Part shown: positions 35,137 through 46,736 of the stretch, piece by piece
How the letters are laid out: the number at the start of each line of letters is the position of its first letter
Position numbering within the stretch: the first letter of the stretch is position 1
Assembly (NCBI GenBank): GCA_025890175.1
Contig: JANPYM010000008.1
Span: 2,550,459-2,614,458, forward strand
DNA from: Ciborinia camelliae
Taxonomy: Eukaryota; Ascomycota; Leotiomycetes; Helotiales; Sclerotiniaceae
DNA: 64,000 nucleotides
Direction: 5' to 3'
The notes under the pieces: generated by a model
Told to the model about the DNA's origin: nothing
Databases searched by the model: none
Seen by the model: only the letters and a program-made list of their open reading frames with translations
Program-made: the position numbers and the translations under genes

Positions 35137-36317
35137 GTTCAATGATTGATAGGTTGGTTGCGAGACAGGATTTGAAAGTATATGTGATATTTCGATGGGT
35201 TGATGATCGCAAGTTGATGAGAGTGAATAGCGAAGGAAGAGAGTGAAGTCAAATGCGTTTGCTTTATCGGCTGATGCCTAGAAAAAGTAAACATGTACGC
35301 AAGCTGTATCAAAAATTTGCAGCTTCCCGCATCGCATGTTTTCGACCAATTATATTACAACATATCGTGCTTTCAACATCCAGAGTTCCTAATATTACTG
35401 GATCAAATTCTCTTATCTCCATAAAAAAAAGGTATCGATCGGTGCATGATTTGATTTTGGCCCTGAGAGTAGCGATGCATGGACAAGTGATTCTCTCAGG
35501 TCTATCCAAATTCTGACCGCTCGACCTCAATTCCCCAGAGTATAGCTGATTTATGATAAATATTCATGCTACCGATGGAATAGATAGATTTACAACACTT
35601 ATCGTATATTTTGTAAGAACTCTGAATATACTTACAGAACTGATATCATCAGACCCCTATATTATCGCAACTTTGATAGCGTCAATGTTCTATCTCAAAG
35701 ACTTAGTACGCGCACTTCACCGAGGTCGGTATGGGAAGATGGCTTGAACCGTAATGATTCCATGGATGATACAAAGCTCTGGCGAAATATAAATCTGCTT
35801 GCCCCCAACAATACCCCAACCAACAGCTTCTAAACAATTATTTTAAAATGACGCTCCGCTGGCTCTCCGAGGGCCACTGCTGTGGAGGCAGACTATCTTG
35901 AAATTTCCTCTTACCTTCAAGTGCTCAGTTCAATCATTTCGAGCGGAGCTAGCTTTGGGGGTTTGGGGGTTTGCCCCCATTAAAGAAATTCTAACTTCAG
36001 CCATGGCACCGCCTCAGAATTATCCTAAATATCTCACCTAGTGAAAAGCTTCGATTGGACAAAGATGAAAAGAAATATCTTTTAACCTGAAACCCCCAAA
36101 GAACAGAATGACTACAAGACAATAACAGAAAAAGTATCATCCAACTCTCGTGTCCCCCAACAATCAGCAAGCACCAATAGCCAGAAATATAGCACGGAGA
36201 ACCCTCGGAAAGGATTACATCACCGGAATATAAGCCCCGAATTACAGTATTCTAGGGAGCGAATGATTTTACCACCCAATATAGACGCTGGAGAACTACT
36301 CGGAGGATCTCGTCTAG

Positions 36318-36593
36318 GGAACTGTTGCCCAAGAGCTCCACCGTAAATGCCGCATAGTATCTTGGTCTTGGTATGCAGAGAAGAACGTCGATATCGCGAA
36401 CAATCCTATCTTCCGATTCCTAGATCTGGCCCTAGGTAATCATACTCGCACCATAGAAACCACTGCTGCGAAGTCCAAGAATAAGTATGGTGTCGACGTA
36501 AAACCATCGGTGGAACCCTTACCGATCTTTCGACCTACAGTTATCATGGGCTCCGGTCGTGGGTTTCAAACTTGGGACAATCCGAACACTTGA
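36318..36593 (+). pseudogene. possible relic coding sequence, 91 open codons
   Basis: The frame following a TAG at 36315 is open for 91 codons, with normal amino-acid use (for example WSWYAEKNVDIANNPIFRFL, LALGNHTRTIETT, PTVIMGSGRGFQTWDN). It has no start ATG near its beginning. The same frame before the TAG reads LENYSEDLV, so the TAG could be a mutated CAG. I cannot name the family. Confidence 0.3.
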
Positions 36594-36642
36594 AGGTATG
36601 GGGTGAGACTTATCTCTCAAGTATCACAACGGCCAAGGAGTC

Positions 36643-36963
36643 TTCAATTGTAGATTAGATCATGTGCCACGTGACTTCAAAGTGAGACCAATTTACGTCC
36701 ACACTCAGGAACGATTGAACTTAAGCTCCGACCAGGCTGAGTATCTCTCTCTCTCAAAGGCGTCCCCAAACGGGCAGTGCGAGACCAAAATGAAACTCGG
36801 GAGCATATTATTGACACGTGATGATAGCTGCTCCAGCTTTGAATCCGAATGCGTTCTTGAGCTGAACAAATCCTATAATCCGGGGCTGACTTATTGTATT
36901 AATATTCGACTCAATCCATCTCTAAGACAGCTTCACGTCCCCAAAAAAAACATATCCTCATAA
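36643..36963 (+). pseudogene. possible relic coding sequence, about 106 codons
   Basis: An open frame without a convincing ATG encodes a protein-like sequence (HVPRDFKVRPIYVHTQERLN, SFESECVLELNKSYNPGLTY). It lies about 50 bp after the 36318-36593 frame and could be its continuation in another phase. The family is not recognised. Confidence 0.25.
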
Positions 36964-37150
36964 ACTGTCAGTCGCGATACGCGTGAAAAATAAAGATTCT
37001 GTACACATATGAAACTTTGATAGCCTGGAAGATCGCCCAGATTGATCTTCAAACACCCCCCCCTGGTGATGTGTAGGTTGTGGCGTTCACTCATGCCATC
37101 TGAGCTGTATCTTTTATTGGCAGAACTTTAGCCAAATATCTAATGTGATG

Positions 37151-37282
37151 TTTTGGTGTGTGTTGACACCACAGACATCACAGCACACGCAGTAACACAG
37201 TAACACCAAAATAGATCTAATTCTTATTGGAGAAATAGATGGTCTAGAAGTCGTGGCTTAGATGACAATTTATCTCCAATAA
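37151..37282. repeat. two adjacent inverted repeats (hairpin-forming)
   Basis: TTTTGGTGT at 37151-37159 is the exact reverse complement of 37203-37211. TTATTGGAGA at 37224-37233 is the exact reverse complement of 37273-37282, with further imperfect pairing beyond the core. No transposase ORF lies between the arms. Confidence 0.5.
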
Positions 37283-37616
37283 ATCGAGAGATATCTCATG
37301 TAATCGGAATCCTTCAATTTATGAGACATAATTCCCAATCAGGTGAATCCAGCTTGGATTTAGATGATGCGGGAGATGGACCACGCGGATCTTTTTGATG
37401 ATGTGTATGTTGTGGCTATTGTTGGTAAGGTTATTGAAGTAGACGTATATGAGAAGCAGAAGCTGAAAAATTCAAACTGATATATAATTGCGACTTGCTG
37501 TGAAGTTTGAAAGTTTGAACAGATCAATATATGGTCCCTTGCCTTTTTTTTAATGGGTTATTTGTGGTGATTTTGAGACATTTGCAAGGTCCAACAGCTA
37601 TCTAACCGCCCCAAAC

Positions 37617-37835
37617 ATGCATCGACGTTTACTTTCCCCATCAAGCCCACCTACTATTGAAGCCTGTAAATTAAACGAAGATAACGAATCGATTCATCCA
37701 TCACCCCCTATGAAGATGATTTCAAGCCCAAGTCAAAGTCCAAGTCCAAGGTATGAAAACAAAAATATAATTACTATTGTATTATTCCATATTGCACCAT
37801 TTCTTTACGCTTTGGTCGGGAGATATAGTGCATAA
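37617..37835 (+). CDS. short ORF, 72 residues, Ser/Pro-rich with a C-terminal hydrophobic segment
   Basis: The ATG-initiated frame starts MHRRLLSPSSPP, has an SPSQSPSPR stretch and ends in a hydrophobic segment (IITIVLFHIAPFLYALVG). A GTATGA just after CCAAG could instead be an intron donor, so the real C-terminus may differ. No homology is known to me. Confidence 0.25.
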   Translation: MHRRLLSPSSPPTIEACKLNEDNESIHPSPPMKMISSPSQSPSPRYENKNIITIVLFHIAPFLYALVGRYSA

Positions 37836-38257
37836 CCTATTGATTCAAGTGCTCGCTCTTACTTTATTTGCTTTGGTCTTCCTATTAATTTATCGTAATT
37901 TCCCCCATTTTCCATTTCCTTCATCTTCTTTCCTCAAACACAACCGTCCTAAGTCTACTTACTGTTCCTACCATACTTGAAAGTTTGAAAGGCTCAAAGA
38001 CTCAAAGACTCTCAGACTCAAGGGCTCAAACTTGTCAGGTTGCATTGTTGACTTCCCGCCCGCCACAATACTTCGAAGTTCAAAAGTATGGGAGCTATTA
38101 TTACTTGGGGGGCAATAATAGAGCCCGAGGCTACTCGAGTATACCTTCTTACCTCAAAATAGTATGATTCCTCTATGCTTTATTAGTGGTTCGTTTGTAT
38201 CTCACGGGGCATTTACGCCCGTCCCTCATTGTTTCTGCGCTTTAGCCATCTTCTGGG

Positions 38258-40901
38258 ATGAGCTCGGCTCCACCTAATCTTATTTTGCTGCACCTTCTAC
38301 TACCTAGCCGCACGATCAATACTCTTATGGCGTCGAAATGGGGTAGGGAATACAGAAACGGCAAGAAATTGAGCATATCGGGGTCGTGTTCCTCGGTTTT
38401 ATCATTTAAGTATGATATCGATCGTTATTGGCTGACGCAATGTTTTCATCTCCTTTAGAACCACTGCTTTCTCTTCATCCTCTTCATCTTCCTACTCCTC
38501 CTCCACCACCACATCTATACCTTCATTCAATTGTTTGCGAAAGGATCAGCAATCTCCTATCAAGGTTAGAAACAACCAACTGTTGAGCCGAAAGGATCCG
38601 GGAATCTTGAAAAAGCAGCGAAGATCTGGCCAACACGAGTTTCGAAATAATTTCATTCAAATTTCGAGACCTCACACGAAACATAAACCTTCAATCTCAT
38701 ACCCTATATATATTCCTCAAATATCTGAACACGATCATATCATTTGGGAAGGAATTACATGGGAAATGCAATCTCCAAGACAGATTTCTCGACCGGTATC
38801 GGCAGGCAGCGCGAGCACCTTTGATTCAAAACCTCGAAGTCCATTGAGTACCAGCTCCTCGATTGACGACGTTTCAAGTATCACTAGTGATATATCCTCC
38901 ATCTCCGACAATTTCTCCATTAAATCAAGACCAAGAAGAAGTTCTATCAATGGACCCACTCGATCCCAGACAGATCCAACTTACAATCGATATGATGTTG
39001 AGCCCGGACCATCAGAGTCAGTTCCAACTACCCTCCTCGAGCCTCAAAGACTAAGGCAAGAACCTATTTCTGAGAAATTTGTTTCGCGGCCATCTTCTAA
39101 AGATGGGTTCCTTAACCTCCCCGAAGAAATACTCTTGGTTATATTGCGGGAGCTCAAGAAATCACATTTGAAAGTCGGAAGCTCAAGTTGTGCAACATGT
39201 TGGATGAGAGATTTGCATAGTCTTGGATTGAGCAACAAGAAATGGTGGAGTGCTGCGAGGGTCGTCTTATATGAAGACATTCAACTTGTTGGAAGTGATT
39301 CAATTTTGCATGCTAAAAAGAAATACAAATCGAAGTACGGAACTAGATTAAGACTCCTTCGTCGAACCCTTCGAAATCAACCAGAACTCGCCAAATATGT
39401 CAAATCACTGAAAGTCCCTTCACTACCAGAATCTGCCAAAACAAAACAGGAGCAAGAAGAATACCTGGACTTGGTGGCTTCAGTAATAATGGCATGTCCA
39501 AACTTGGAACGTGTACCGGGAATTTATCAACCATACGATCATGAATTCACACGATTCTTCCATGCCCTAGGGACAAGATCCAAACTTGCCGAGAAAGTCT
39601 GGATTATCCAACCAAGTCCCATACGACGTCTTTATAATGCATCTGAGGAAGCCGAAACCCCTGTGATTGTGCCAGGTCCCTTACGCCCTGAACAATATCT
39701 GGATTTTTTGGGTCTTAATTCGAACTGGCCTCATTTGAAAACACTCGTTCTTCATTGTAGCCCCGGTGGCATGATTGATTCATCTCTATTCACAGATATA
39801 TTCCAACGTCTTCCATCTCTTCAGGATTTATATATATCGAATTTCCCGCGTACATCTTTTAATGATGAAAATCTGGTTTCTCTACCAACTCTCAAAAATC
39901 TTCGCCTCGATTCACTTCCAGGCATAACTTCCAAAGGATTATCAGCCTATGTCTCTTTACCTAGTTCGGCTAATTTGACCTCGCTGTCTTTAATATCGGT
40001 ACCAATTCGATCACTCGCCTTATTAGCTAGACTCTTCACTCATCTGACGAGCCTCAAATCCTTCACCTTATCCCAAGGTCCTTCACCTATGCCTAATGAC
40101 CAAAATGATATTTTCTTACATCCATATCTTGCATCATCTACGCTCGAGAATCTCCACTGGGAAATTACGAATCCTGATGACGATAAAGCTTCTGAAATCC
40201 TTGCGAAATCGATTACTTTCTCTGGTTTCCCTAGCCTTAGATCTATTCGTGCTCCAACTGATTTCAATGGCTTGCTCCAAAAGTTATGTAAACCAAGGGT
40301 AAGAATCGAATTACCTGGAGATAAATATCGAAATATGGGATCAAGCAATGTTTCGAATCGAGCATCTACTATGCCTGCCGCTATACCTATCTTTCCTCCA
40401 TCCAATCGTCAATCGGTATTCTCTCGACAGAATGAACGTCGTGATAGTGTAATGACTGGAAAGTCATCTAATTCATCATCGCTATCTCTTCCATTTGAAT
40501 CGCCTATAGATGGCAGCGGTAGACATGAGATGATGAGTCTATTGAATGCTAGGCACCTAGCGCAACTACGAATTGATAATGCAACAATACCACAATTTGA
40601 CATAATAATCTGGGACGACGAGGGACAATTTGTCGAGAGGTTTAAACTAGGAACATTCATTGGAAAGGTGGAGAGTAAAGTGAAATACAACTTGAAGCCA
40701 GATTTTGAAGGTAGTGATGAATCGATCTTGACTATGGAAACCTTTTTGGAGAAAGGAGGGGAGTTGAGAACTAATGATGGATGTACGGGAAGTTGGAATA
40801 TAGATCTAGACTCGAAGTCAAAAGATAGAAAGAAGAGGGATTGGTGGTGGCATACTGAAAGGGGAAGATGGAGAGAGATAAAATTGGCTACTTTCTTTTA
40901 G
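38258..40901 (+). CDS. F-box protein with leucine-rich-like repeats
   Basis: The protein is a likely substrate adaptor of an SCF ubiquitin ligase. The model joins 38258..38409 and 38459..40901 through a 49-nt intron (GTATGA, branch GCTGAC, CTTTAG), giving 864 residues. If exon 1 is untranslated, the first ATG in exon 2 is at 38766 (711 residues). A Ser/Arg-rich N-terminus is followed by the F-box at about residues 268-310 (FLNLPEEILLVILRELKK). Then come WMRDLHSLGLSNKKWWSAAR and VLYEDIQL, which are typical of fungal F-box proteins. The middle third has irregular leucine-rich repeats (LPSLQDLYISNF, LPTLKNLRLDSL, LTSLSLISVP, LTSLKSFTLSQG). The C-terminus is a distinct conserved-looking domain with IIIWDDEGQFVERFKLG and the basic/aromatic DRKKRDWWWHTERGRWREIK. 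The target is unknown. Confidence 0.8.
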
Positions 40902-41666
40902 TTTTGGTTATTTATGATACCCTGGGTATGGTGTTTATGTTAAAAAGTCTCATGTCTTTCTTATGTCCTTCAAATGTTCCTCACATATCCTTTTACCATG
41001 AGTTTTATATTTTATATATTATATATTGTAGATATAATATTAATGTCTTTTATCAAACCTCTTTGATCTCTGGAGAGTTATCTATTCAATCATATATCAG
41101 ATGATCTTCTCAGTCTCTTTCCTTTACAGTCACTGTCAGTCAGATATGTCTCAAAGACACCAGCTTACCAGCTCTCCAGCTCTCGTCCGACCATCATACA
41201 TTCTCTCTTCAGTACATCATATTCACCAGACTTACTCCGCCTCCTCCTCATCCTCACCGCCCGACCAGGATCTTGAATCTCGAGAGCCTACTGTAGCCTA
41301 CTTTTCAACTTCCCTGCTTCTCCCTTTTTTCTCTTTCTCCTCCTTTCTTTCAATCTACAAATCTCCGAACAACAACTGTACAGTACGAGATAAAATTCTT
41401 GACACTTTTCTCCACCAACTGACTTTCACCAGTTTGCACTTCTCTAGCCTTCTTTACTTTACTTGCAAGTTTCATTTCGATCTATAAGATAAGAATAAGG
41501 ACTGGGAAAGATTTCTCTTGTCTGGTTTCTTCTTATTGCTGTTCTGACTTCCAGAATCAAATCCGACCTGGATAAATCCGACTCCTACAACACAACAAAC
41601 AACTCGAATCATCGATCTATATCTCGAACCCATATCTATCTACACTGCACATAACCTCAAACAAAA
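40902..41666. other. intergenic region and long leader of the 41667 gene
   Basis: The first 200 bp are AT-rich 3' flank. From about 41110 the plus strand is CT-rich with CATCATAC and CTACA motifs, typical of a fungal 5' leader. An open frame at 41101-41487 encodes a Ser-rich, low-complexity sequence that I regard as leader rather than gene. Confidence 0.5.
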
Positions 41667-42596
41667 ATGCCCAACTTCGACAAGAAAAATTATAGAGGTC
41701 TCACAGGTCGTGAGGTCCTCGCTCTCCTCATGATGGTAGGATCTCAACTCATCGTCACGGTCGTCATGCTACAAATGATGTTGAATGGTGGAGTTGAAGG
41801 CGCAGGTGATGGAAATGGAATGGCCGTCCCTAATGTCCTCAATGTCGTACAAGCACAAGTACCATTTGTTGCCGCGGCACCTCATGCAGTCAAGATGAAT
41901 GGTAATGGTGGTGGCGATCAACATGTCATATTGATGGATAGTTCGGAAGAGGAGAAGAAAGAAGGTGGTAAGATGGAGATGGGTAAGGATTCTGAAGGCA
42001 CGTTCATGATGAATGGAAATGGAAATTGCCAAGTAGGCGCGGTTTCCGAATACTTGCTTACGACCAAACAAACCATCGCTAATCGTATCACTTGTCATCG
42101 CACTTTTGTTACGGAGAAGAAAAATGCGTTGGTTATGGCGCTTTGGGAACTTATTGAGGGGGTTTATGAAATGGAGGAGTTGATCGAGGATTCTACTTCT
42201 TCTGGTGATGGCGATGATGATTCAACTGGAACTTCTACTTCTACTGGTGCAGCAAGTGTAGCTGCAGATGCAGGCTCCCAAACACATGTGCATGGATTTA
42301 GGAAGGAAGTAGAAGAGAAGATGATGCAGAATGATTTCGCTGGAGTATTAACGATGGTTCAGAGATCCATCCGAGGGTTTCCTGAAGGAAGAGAAGAGAA
42401 ATTTAATCTTCGAGAAGGTTCCTCCTCCATGGATCATCATGTTGAAGAGAGCAAACACAAGATATATCGAGGATTCACAGTTTCCCGGGAGATTCTTCAA
42501 GAAATGGAAGAGGAGATGCGAGATATGGAAGTTTGGATGAAGGGTATGGAGGGGGTATTGAGGGAGGTCGTCGCAGAGTTTCTTAGTCGCTTGTGA
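41667..42596 (+). CDS. hypothetical protein with N-terminal membrane helix and C-terminal coiled coil
   Basis: This is a single exon of 309 residues, starting at an ATG in an AAAAATGCC context. I recognise no family. Residues 17-40 form one hydrophobic helix (LALLMMVGSQLIVTVVMLQM) preceded by a short basic N-terminus, so a type II anchor with a soluble C-terminal domain is likely. A Gly/Asn-rich and acidic linker follows. A helical region (CQVGAVSEYLLTTKQTIANR, CHRTFVTEKKNALVMALWEL) comes next, then an Asp/Ser/Thr insert and a C-terminal acidic coiled coil rich in Met and Glu (ILQEMEEEMRDMEVWMKGME). Two Cys residues could pair. Confidence 0.65.
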   Translation: MPNFDKKNYRGLTGREVLALLMMVGSQLIVTVVMLQMMLNGGVEGAGDGNGMAVPNVLNVVQAQVPFVAAAPHAVKMNGNGGGDQHVILMDSSEEEKKEGGKMEMGKDSEGTFMMNGNGNCQVGAVSEYLLTTKQTIANRITCHRTFVTEKKNALVMALWELIEGVYEMEELIEDSTSSGDGDDDSTGTSTSTGAASVAADAGSQTHVHGFRKEVEEKMMQNDFAGVLTMVQRSIRGFPEGREEKFNLREGSSSMDHHVEESKHKIYRGFTVSREILQEMEEEMRDMEVWMKGMEGVLREVVAEFLSRL

Positions 42597-44995
42597 GGTT
42601 CTTCGTAAGTTCTTCTTTCTCCTCTTCTCTTGTATATGTCGCGGCGTGTGATGTGATGTGTTATGTGGCAATACTGATACTGACGAGATGTGTTTCACTC
42701 ATCTAGGGATTGATATTTTGATTCGGACTGCCTGCGTTAACGTTGATGGATATTACGATTTGCTACGATGCGTACGATACGATACAATACGACAATATGA
42801 TGCGATATGATACCAACGAAGACTTTTGATCGATTACTTAGTTACATACACATACAACTGGGCTACGACTGACTATTCTAATTCATTCATCCCACTTTTC
42901 TTTCACTTTCCTACTGTCTCTCTCTTTTTCTCTCTGTCGGTAGGATAGATCGGTTGTTTACTGCACTCTATAGAGTCTTTCTGATGTATCCTTCAATTAC
43001 AAGGGCACTCACTGCCTGCACTTGCGATATATCACAACCCACCAACCGACCGACCTACCTACTGATCAAGAAGTGGAGAAGACTCATTCATGTATCTCCC
43101 ATACCACACCACTCAACCAACAGAGCAAAAAAAACGTAATAAGACTTCACAGCGATTCCATCCGGAAGGATACCATATTTCAACAAGGAAAGGAAAGGAA
43201 AGGAAGGGAAAAGGGAATGAAACCAACGTTTCTTGTGTACTTGTTTTTTTTTTAATAAATACATACATACATGCATGCATTCACAGCTAGTCACCTTACT
43301 CAAGGTAGCTTACTCTTCAGCTCTTCACTTCTTTGGTTCTTTAGTCTAGGTCTAGGTCCAGGTCTAGGTCTATGAATAAATGTGAAATTGGATCTGCGTG
43401 TCCCTCCCATCCTCTCCCTGGTTTCAATGGACTAACTAACTCACCTGGGTTTCTCAATAATCCAACAAAATGATCGATATATCAACAAATGACTTCTTTC
43501 TTTCTTGATTCTTGATTCCTAAATCTACCTGAAATTGAAACAGAAACATCCCATCCTCCAACTAAACTATTAGACAGAGAGACAGACAACCTGCACTGAC
43601 TACTAGATACCTATGCATATATACATGCATACGTGCTTGCTTGAGTAAGTGCTCAAGGGAGGAACAGCAACCCAAAACTACCTAAGGAAATGAGATGAGA
43701 TGGATACCAGCTGATATAACTCGTCCAATCAAGTTCAAGATGAGCAGGATAGAATAATTTTCATTTCAGAGTCTTCCACCTCCCTTTACCTTTCCATTTC
43801 CGCAATCTCTTACGCAGTGTTCAAGTTTTTTGTACTATTTCTTTCGTTTCATTTTGTTTCCTCTGATTACATACCTCCCTACCTACCTCCTATATTCCTT
43901 CCTCACCTCACCACAAAGTATAAATCCCAGACCCCAAGAAAATAACCACCCTTGGAAAGCTGGCGTCAAAAAAAGTCAGGCATTTCCCAAAAGGAGAGGA
44001 CAATACAGTACAGTACTCTAAAGATGTATTACTCCAAAGGTATGATCTTACCCACAAGTCACTTGAGCATTAAAAAAGAAGTCCTCATCTCACAGGAACA
44101 AAAACAAAAACAACAATACAACATAACACAAGTGGCAAAATGGTTATTACATAAGTATGTATAATTATTCATCTATCTACCTAATTCCTAGTCCTCTGAG
44201 CCCTCCTTGCCCATCTAATCCAACAAGCGTGGGAGGTACATTGGGAGTAGAGTACCAGCTTTGCCCCGCCAAAGGGAAAGGCAAAGGCAAATCATATCAA
44301 GATGATATGACATGAAGAGCCAGATAATATAATACAAAGCTCAGTAGCCATTCTATTCTCATTCACACATCCTATCCCATCCCACCGAAAATATATCAGC
44401 AGGGATATCATATCACACCAAACTGATGATGGTGATGGTGATGGTGATGGTAGATGGCTGAAGGGAGGAATATATTTTTCATCCACCGGAATATGATATG
44501 GAATCATGGCATTGAGCGATGAGGTCACTCACTCACGTCTGTTTAGATTTGAGTGAATATCGTGTGTGGGGGGATGCGGGATGCGGAAGAATGCTAGAAA
44601 ACCTCTGGCTAATCGCTGTGCACTGCCACGAGATGAAATGTTGGAACTTGCACAAGACAAGGAGTAAATTTGCTTAGATCAAGAGTTGAGCTAACCAACA
44701 GGCAGGCGGAAACACCCAGTGGGGGGTGCACGGGTTTGTGGAACGCTTCTCAACTTCCCAAAATCATGAGTATTTTAGCTTTCAATTGATTCTGCTTAAA
44801 TTATATAGTTTCATTGTTTGATCTGGATTGAATGATTCAAATGAATTCGGGTGTGTAAAATGAGGTATTATAATATAAGTATGTTGTTACATTGTTTCAT
44901 CTGTATTGAATGTTTCAAATGAACAAGTTGGACGCTTAGATTGCCTCGTTACATTCGGCCCCCTAAACTCCCAATTCATCTATCTTGATGATGGC
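42597..44995. other. intergenic region, tail to tail
   Basis: No gene is supported in 2.4 kb. Visible repeats are CGATA units at 42766-42790, (AAAGG)n at about 43189-43205, (ATAC)n at 43259-43271, GTCTAG repeats at 43342-43372 and (GGTGAT)n at about 44424-44450. Confidence 0.6.
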
Positions 44996-46736
44996 TCATG
45001 TACCAGCTGGGCGACTGACAATTGCGCCAGAAGCAGCATCAACAATCAAGCCGTTAGTCCTGCCGATTTCCGAGGCGATTAAATCCATGCCTCTGTCGGC
45101 CACGTTGATCAAATTTTGCAGTGTCCTCAATGCTCCTTCAGTGTGATTGATAAAAACACCATCAATGGAACGCTTATAGCTTACAATTTTGTGATTCATT
45201 TGATAGGCTTCGGCATCGTAAATATCCGGGTCGATTCTAACATTGAACGGCTCCCCATTCGTATCCTCAACTTCCGTAGAAGCATCGGAGAGAGGTGATT
45301 CAAGGGATGGTGGAGCTTCTGTACCAACTACAGCTTCCACGAATCTTTGATCGAATGATTTATTGTGACCTGTAGGATCGTCAAGGTCGTAGTTGGGATT
45401 TGCCGAATCAGGATCTGGTTCAAAATCATCGTAGCCAATGTTGCTAACTCGAAGAATCCTGAGATTGAGTCCTCCAATCTCTCGTATCTCTGGACCAACC
45501 CATGTGCATTTCTCAGGCTTAGGGATGTTGGCATGACCTATCCATAAACTAGTATTCTCTTTGTCGGACAAACTAGACACTTTCAAGTAGACCTCATTCA
45601 AGTACAATTCCGTTAAAGAGTGGGAATTCTCCTTGATCAAGAGCAACAACATCAAAGGATCTATATTCAACCGCTTCAATTCCAAACACCTCAACCGATT
45701 GAGGACAGGTCCTTTGCTAGGATGATATGGAAGGGACCGCATAGACCATTCTGAAAAGGGAATGCGGCTCAAGGAGGTTCTCCTACTTTCCGCGTTCCTC
45801 CTAATATTCCACCCGATGATACACAAGCTCTCCAGATCCTGCGCTTTTCGAATCAACAACCAAATATTCCTGGAGAAAAGCGTCCTCGGTGATGTTCTGC
45901 TCTCTTGTATCTTGACCGATATCACTAGACTTTTCAAGTTTTCGAATGTCTTGAAGGCATTTTTGACATCGATGGGTACATTGAATATGTTGTTGATCGT
46001 TTTGTCAGTGACATGATCCAAGACCATTGTATCGATTTTTTTATGTTCTTCAGGGCGATTCGCGGCACATGCCAGAGTGTTGGCGAATAATCTAGTAGCT
46101 GTCATAGAACTATTTTCGACTACTTGGAATGGAAGGTTGAGTTTCATTCGCGTTATCTCTGGACCGTTCTCTAAGACTCTGCCAACCAGACGCTTGTAAT
46201 CCTCCTCTATGAATGTATTTTGGTGAAGGCAATAACTTCGAAGGGATTCGATTAAGTCTGCCATTTCAGGAACCTTAGCAGTAATGGTGTTGAAGACTTC
46301 TTTGAGACGATCAATTTCATCTAATAATATGTTAGCTGGAGATTGCCTTTATGGGAGAAAACAGCATTGGCTTCATGAAGTTATATAGCGCGATGAGAAA
46401 TATACAATGCACAGTGCCGACGAAAGGTGATATGACTTGGTGGAGAGGTTGGCGCATACCTGTGTCTCTCACAACCAGCATATCGATATAGATGGAAGAT
46501 GACCATGAACCTATATTCTGAAGTGTCTTTAATCGATCCGGATTGTCATCGATGTCCCGGAATTGACTGAATCTGGAGAACTCCAATTGAATAGTTCTGA
46601 AGATTGATGGCTTCAAGATTTCATTGAAAGCTTTGCATACTAATCGCAGACCCATAACACCATTTTTATCCCATCGACACATCTCAATATTCCATTGAAG
46701 AATATTGATAATGAGCTCGGGTGGAAGTTGCTCCAT
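44996..46736 (-). CDS. F-box-like protein
   Basis: Exons 46460..46736 and 44996..46320 (139-nt intron, GTATGC..TTAG) encode 533 residues. The N-terminus is a canonical fungal F-box: MEQLPPELIINILQWN, GVMGLRLVCKAFNEILKPSI, FRTIQLEF. The rest resembles the irregular leucine-rich C-terminal region of ascomycete F-box proteins (LKSLVISVKIQ, DLESLCIIGWNI, LNRLRCLELKRLNIDPLMLL, SLTELYLNEVYLKV, LNLRILRVSNIGYDDFEPD). An acidic patch and a conserved-looking VDAASGAIVSRPAG end follow. The ATG was chosen because the longer upstream frame begins only with TTG. It is presumably an SCF adaptor with unknown target, unlike the other F-box gene here in length and repeats. Confidence 0.78.

Larger units (their letters stand above)
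35137..38257. other. gene-poor region with decayed coding-like sequence
   Basis: No intact gene is supported over 3.1 kb. It contains open but startless frames at 36318-36593 and about 36643-36963, paired inverted repeats at 37151-37282, and a small ATG-initiated ORF at 37617. Short ORFs at 35253 and 35553 look like chance. Confidence 0.5.

Noticed and set aside
41101..41487. 128-codon ATG-initiated ORF before the 41667 gene
   Set aside because: Ser/Phe/Leu-rich leader-like sequence with no domain; treated as 5' leader.
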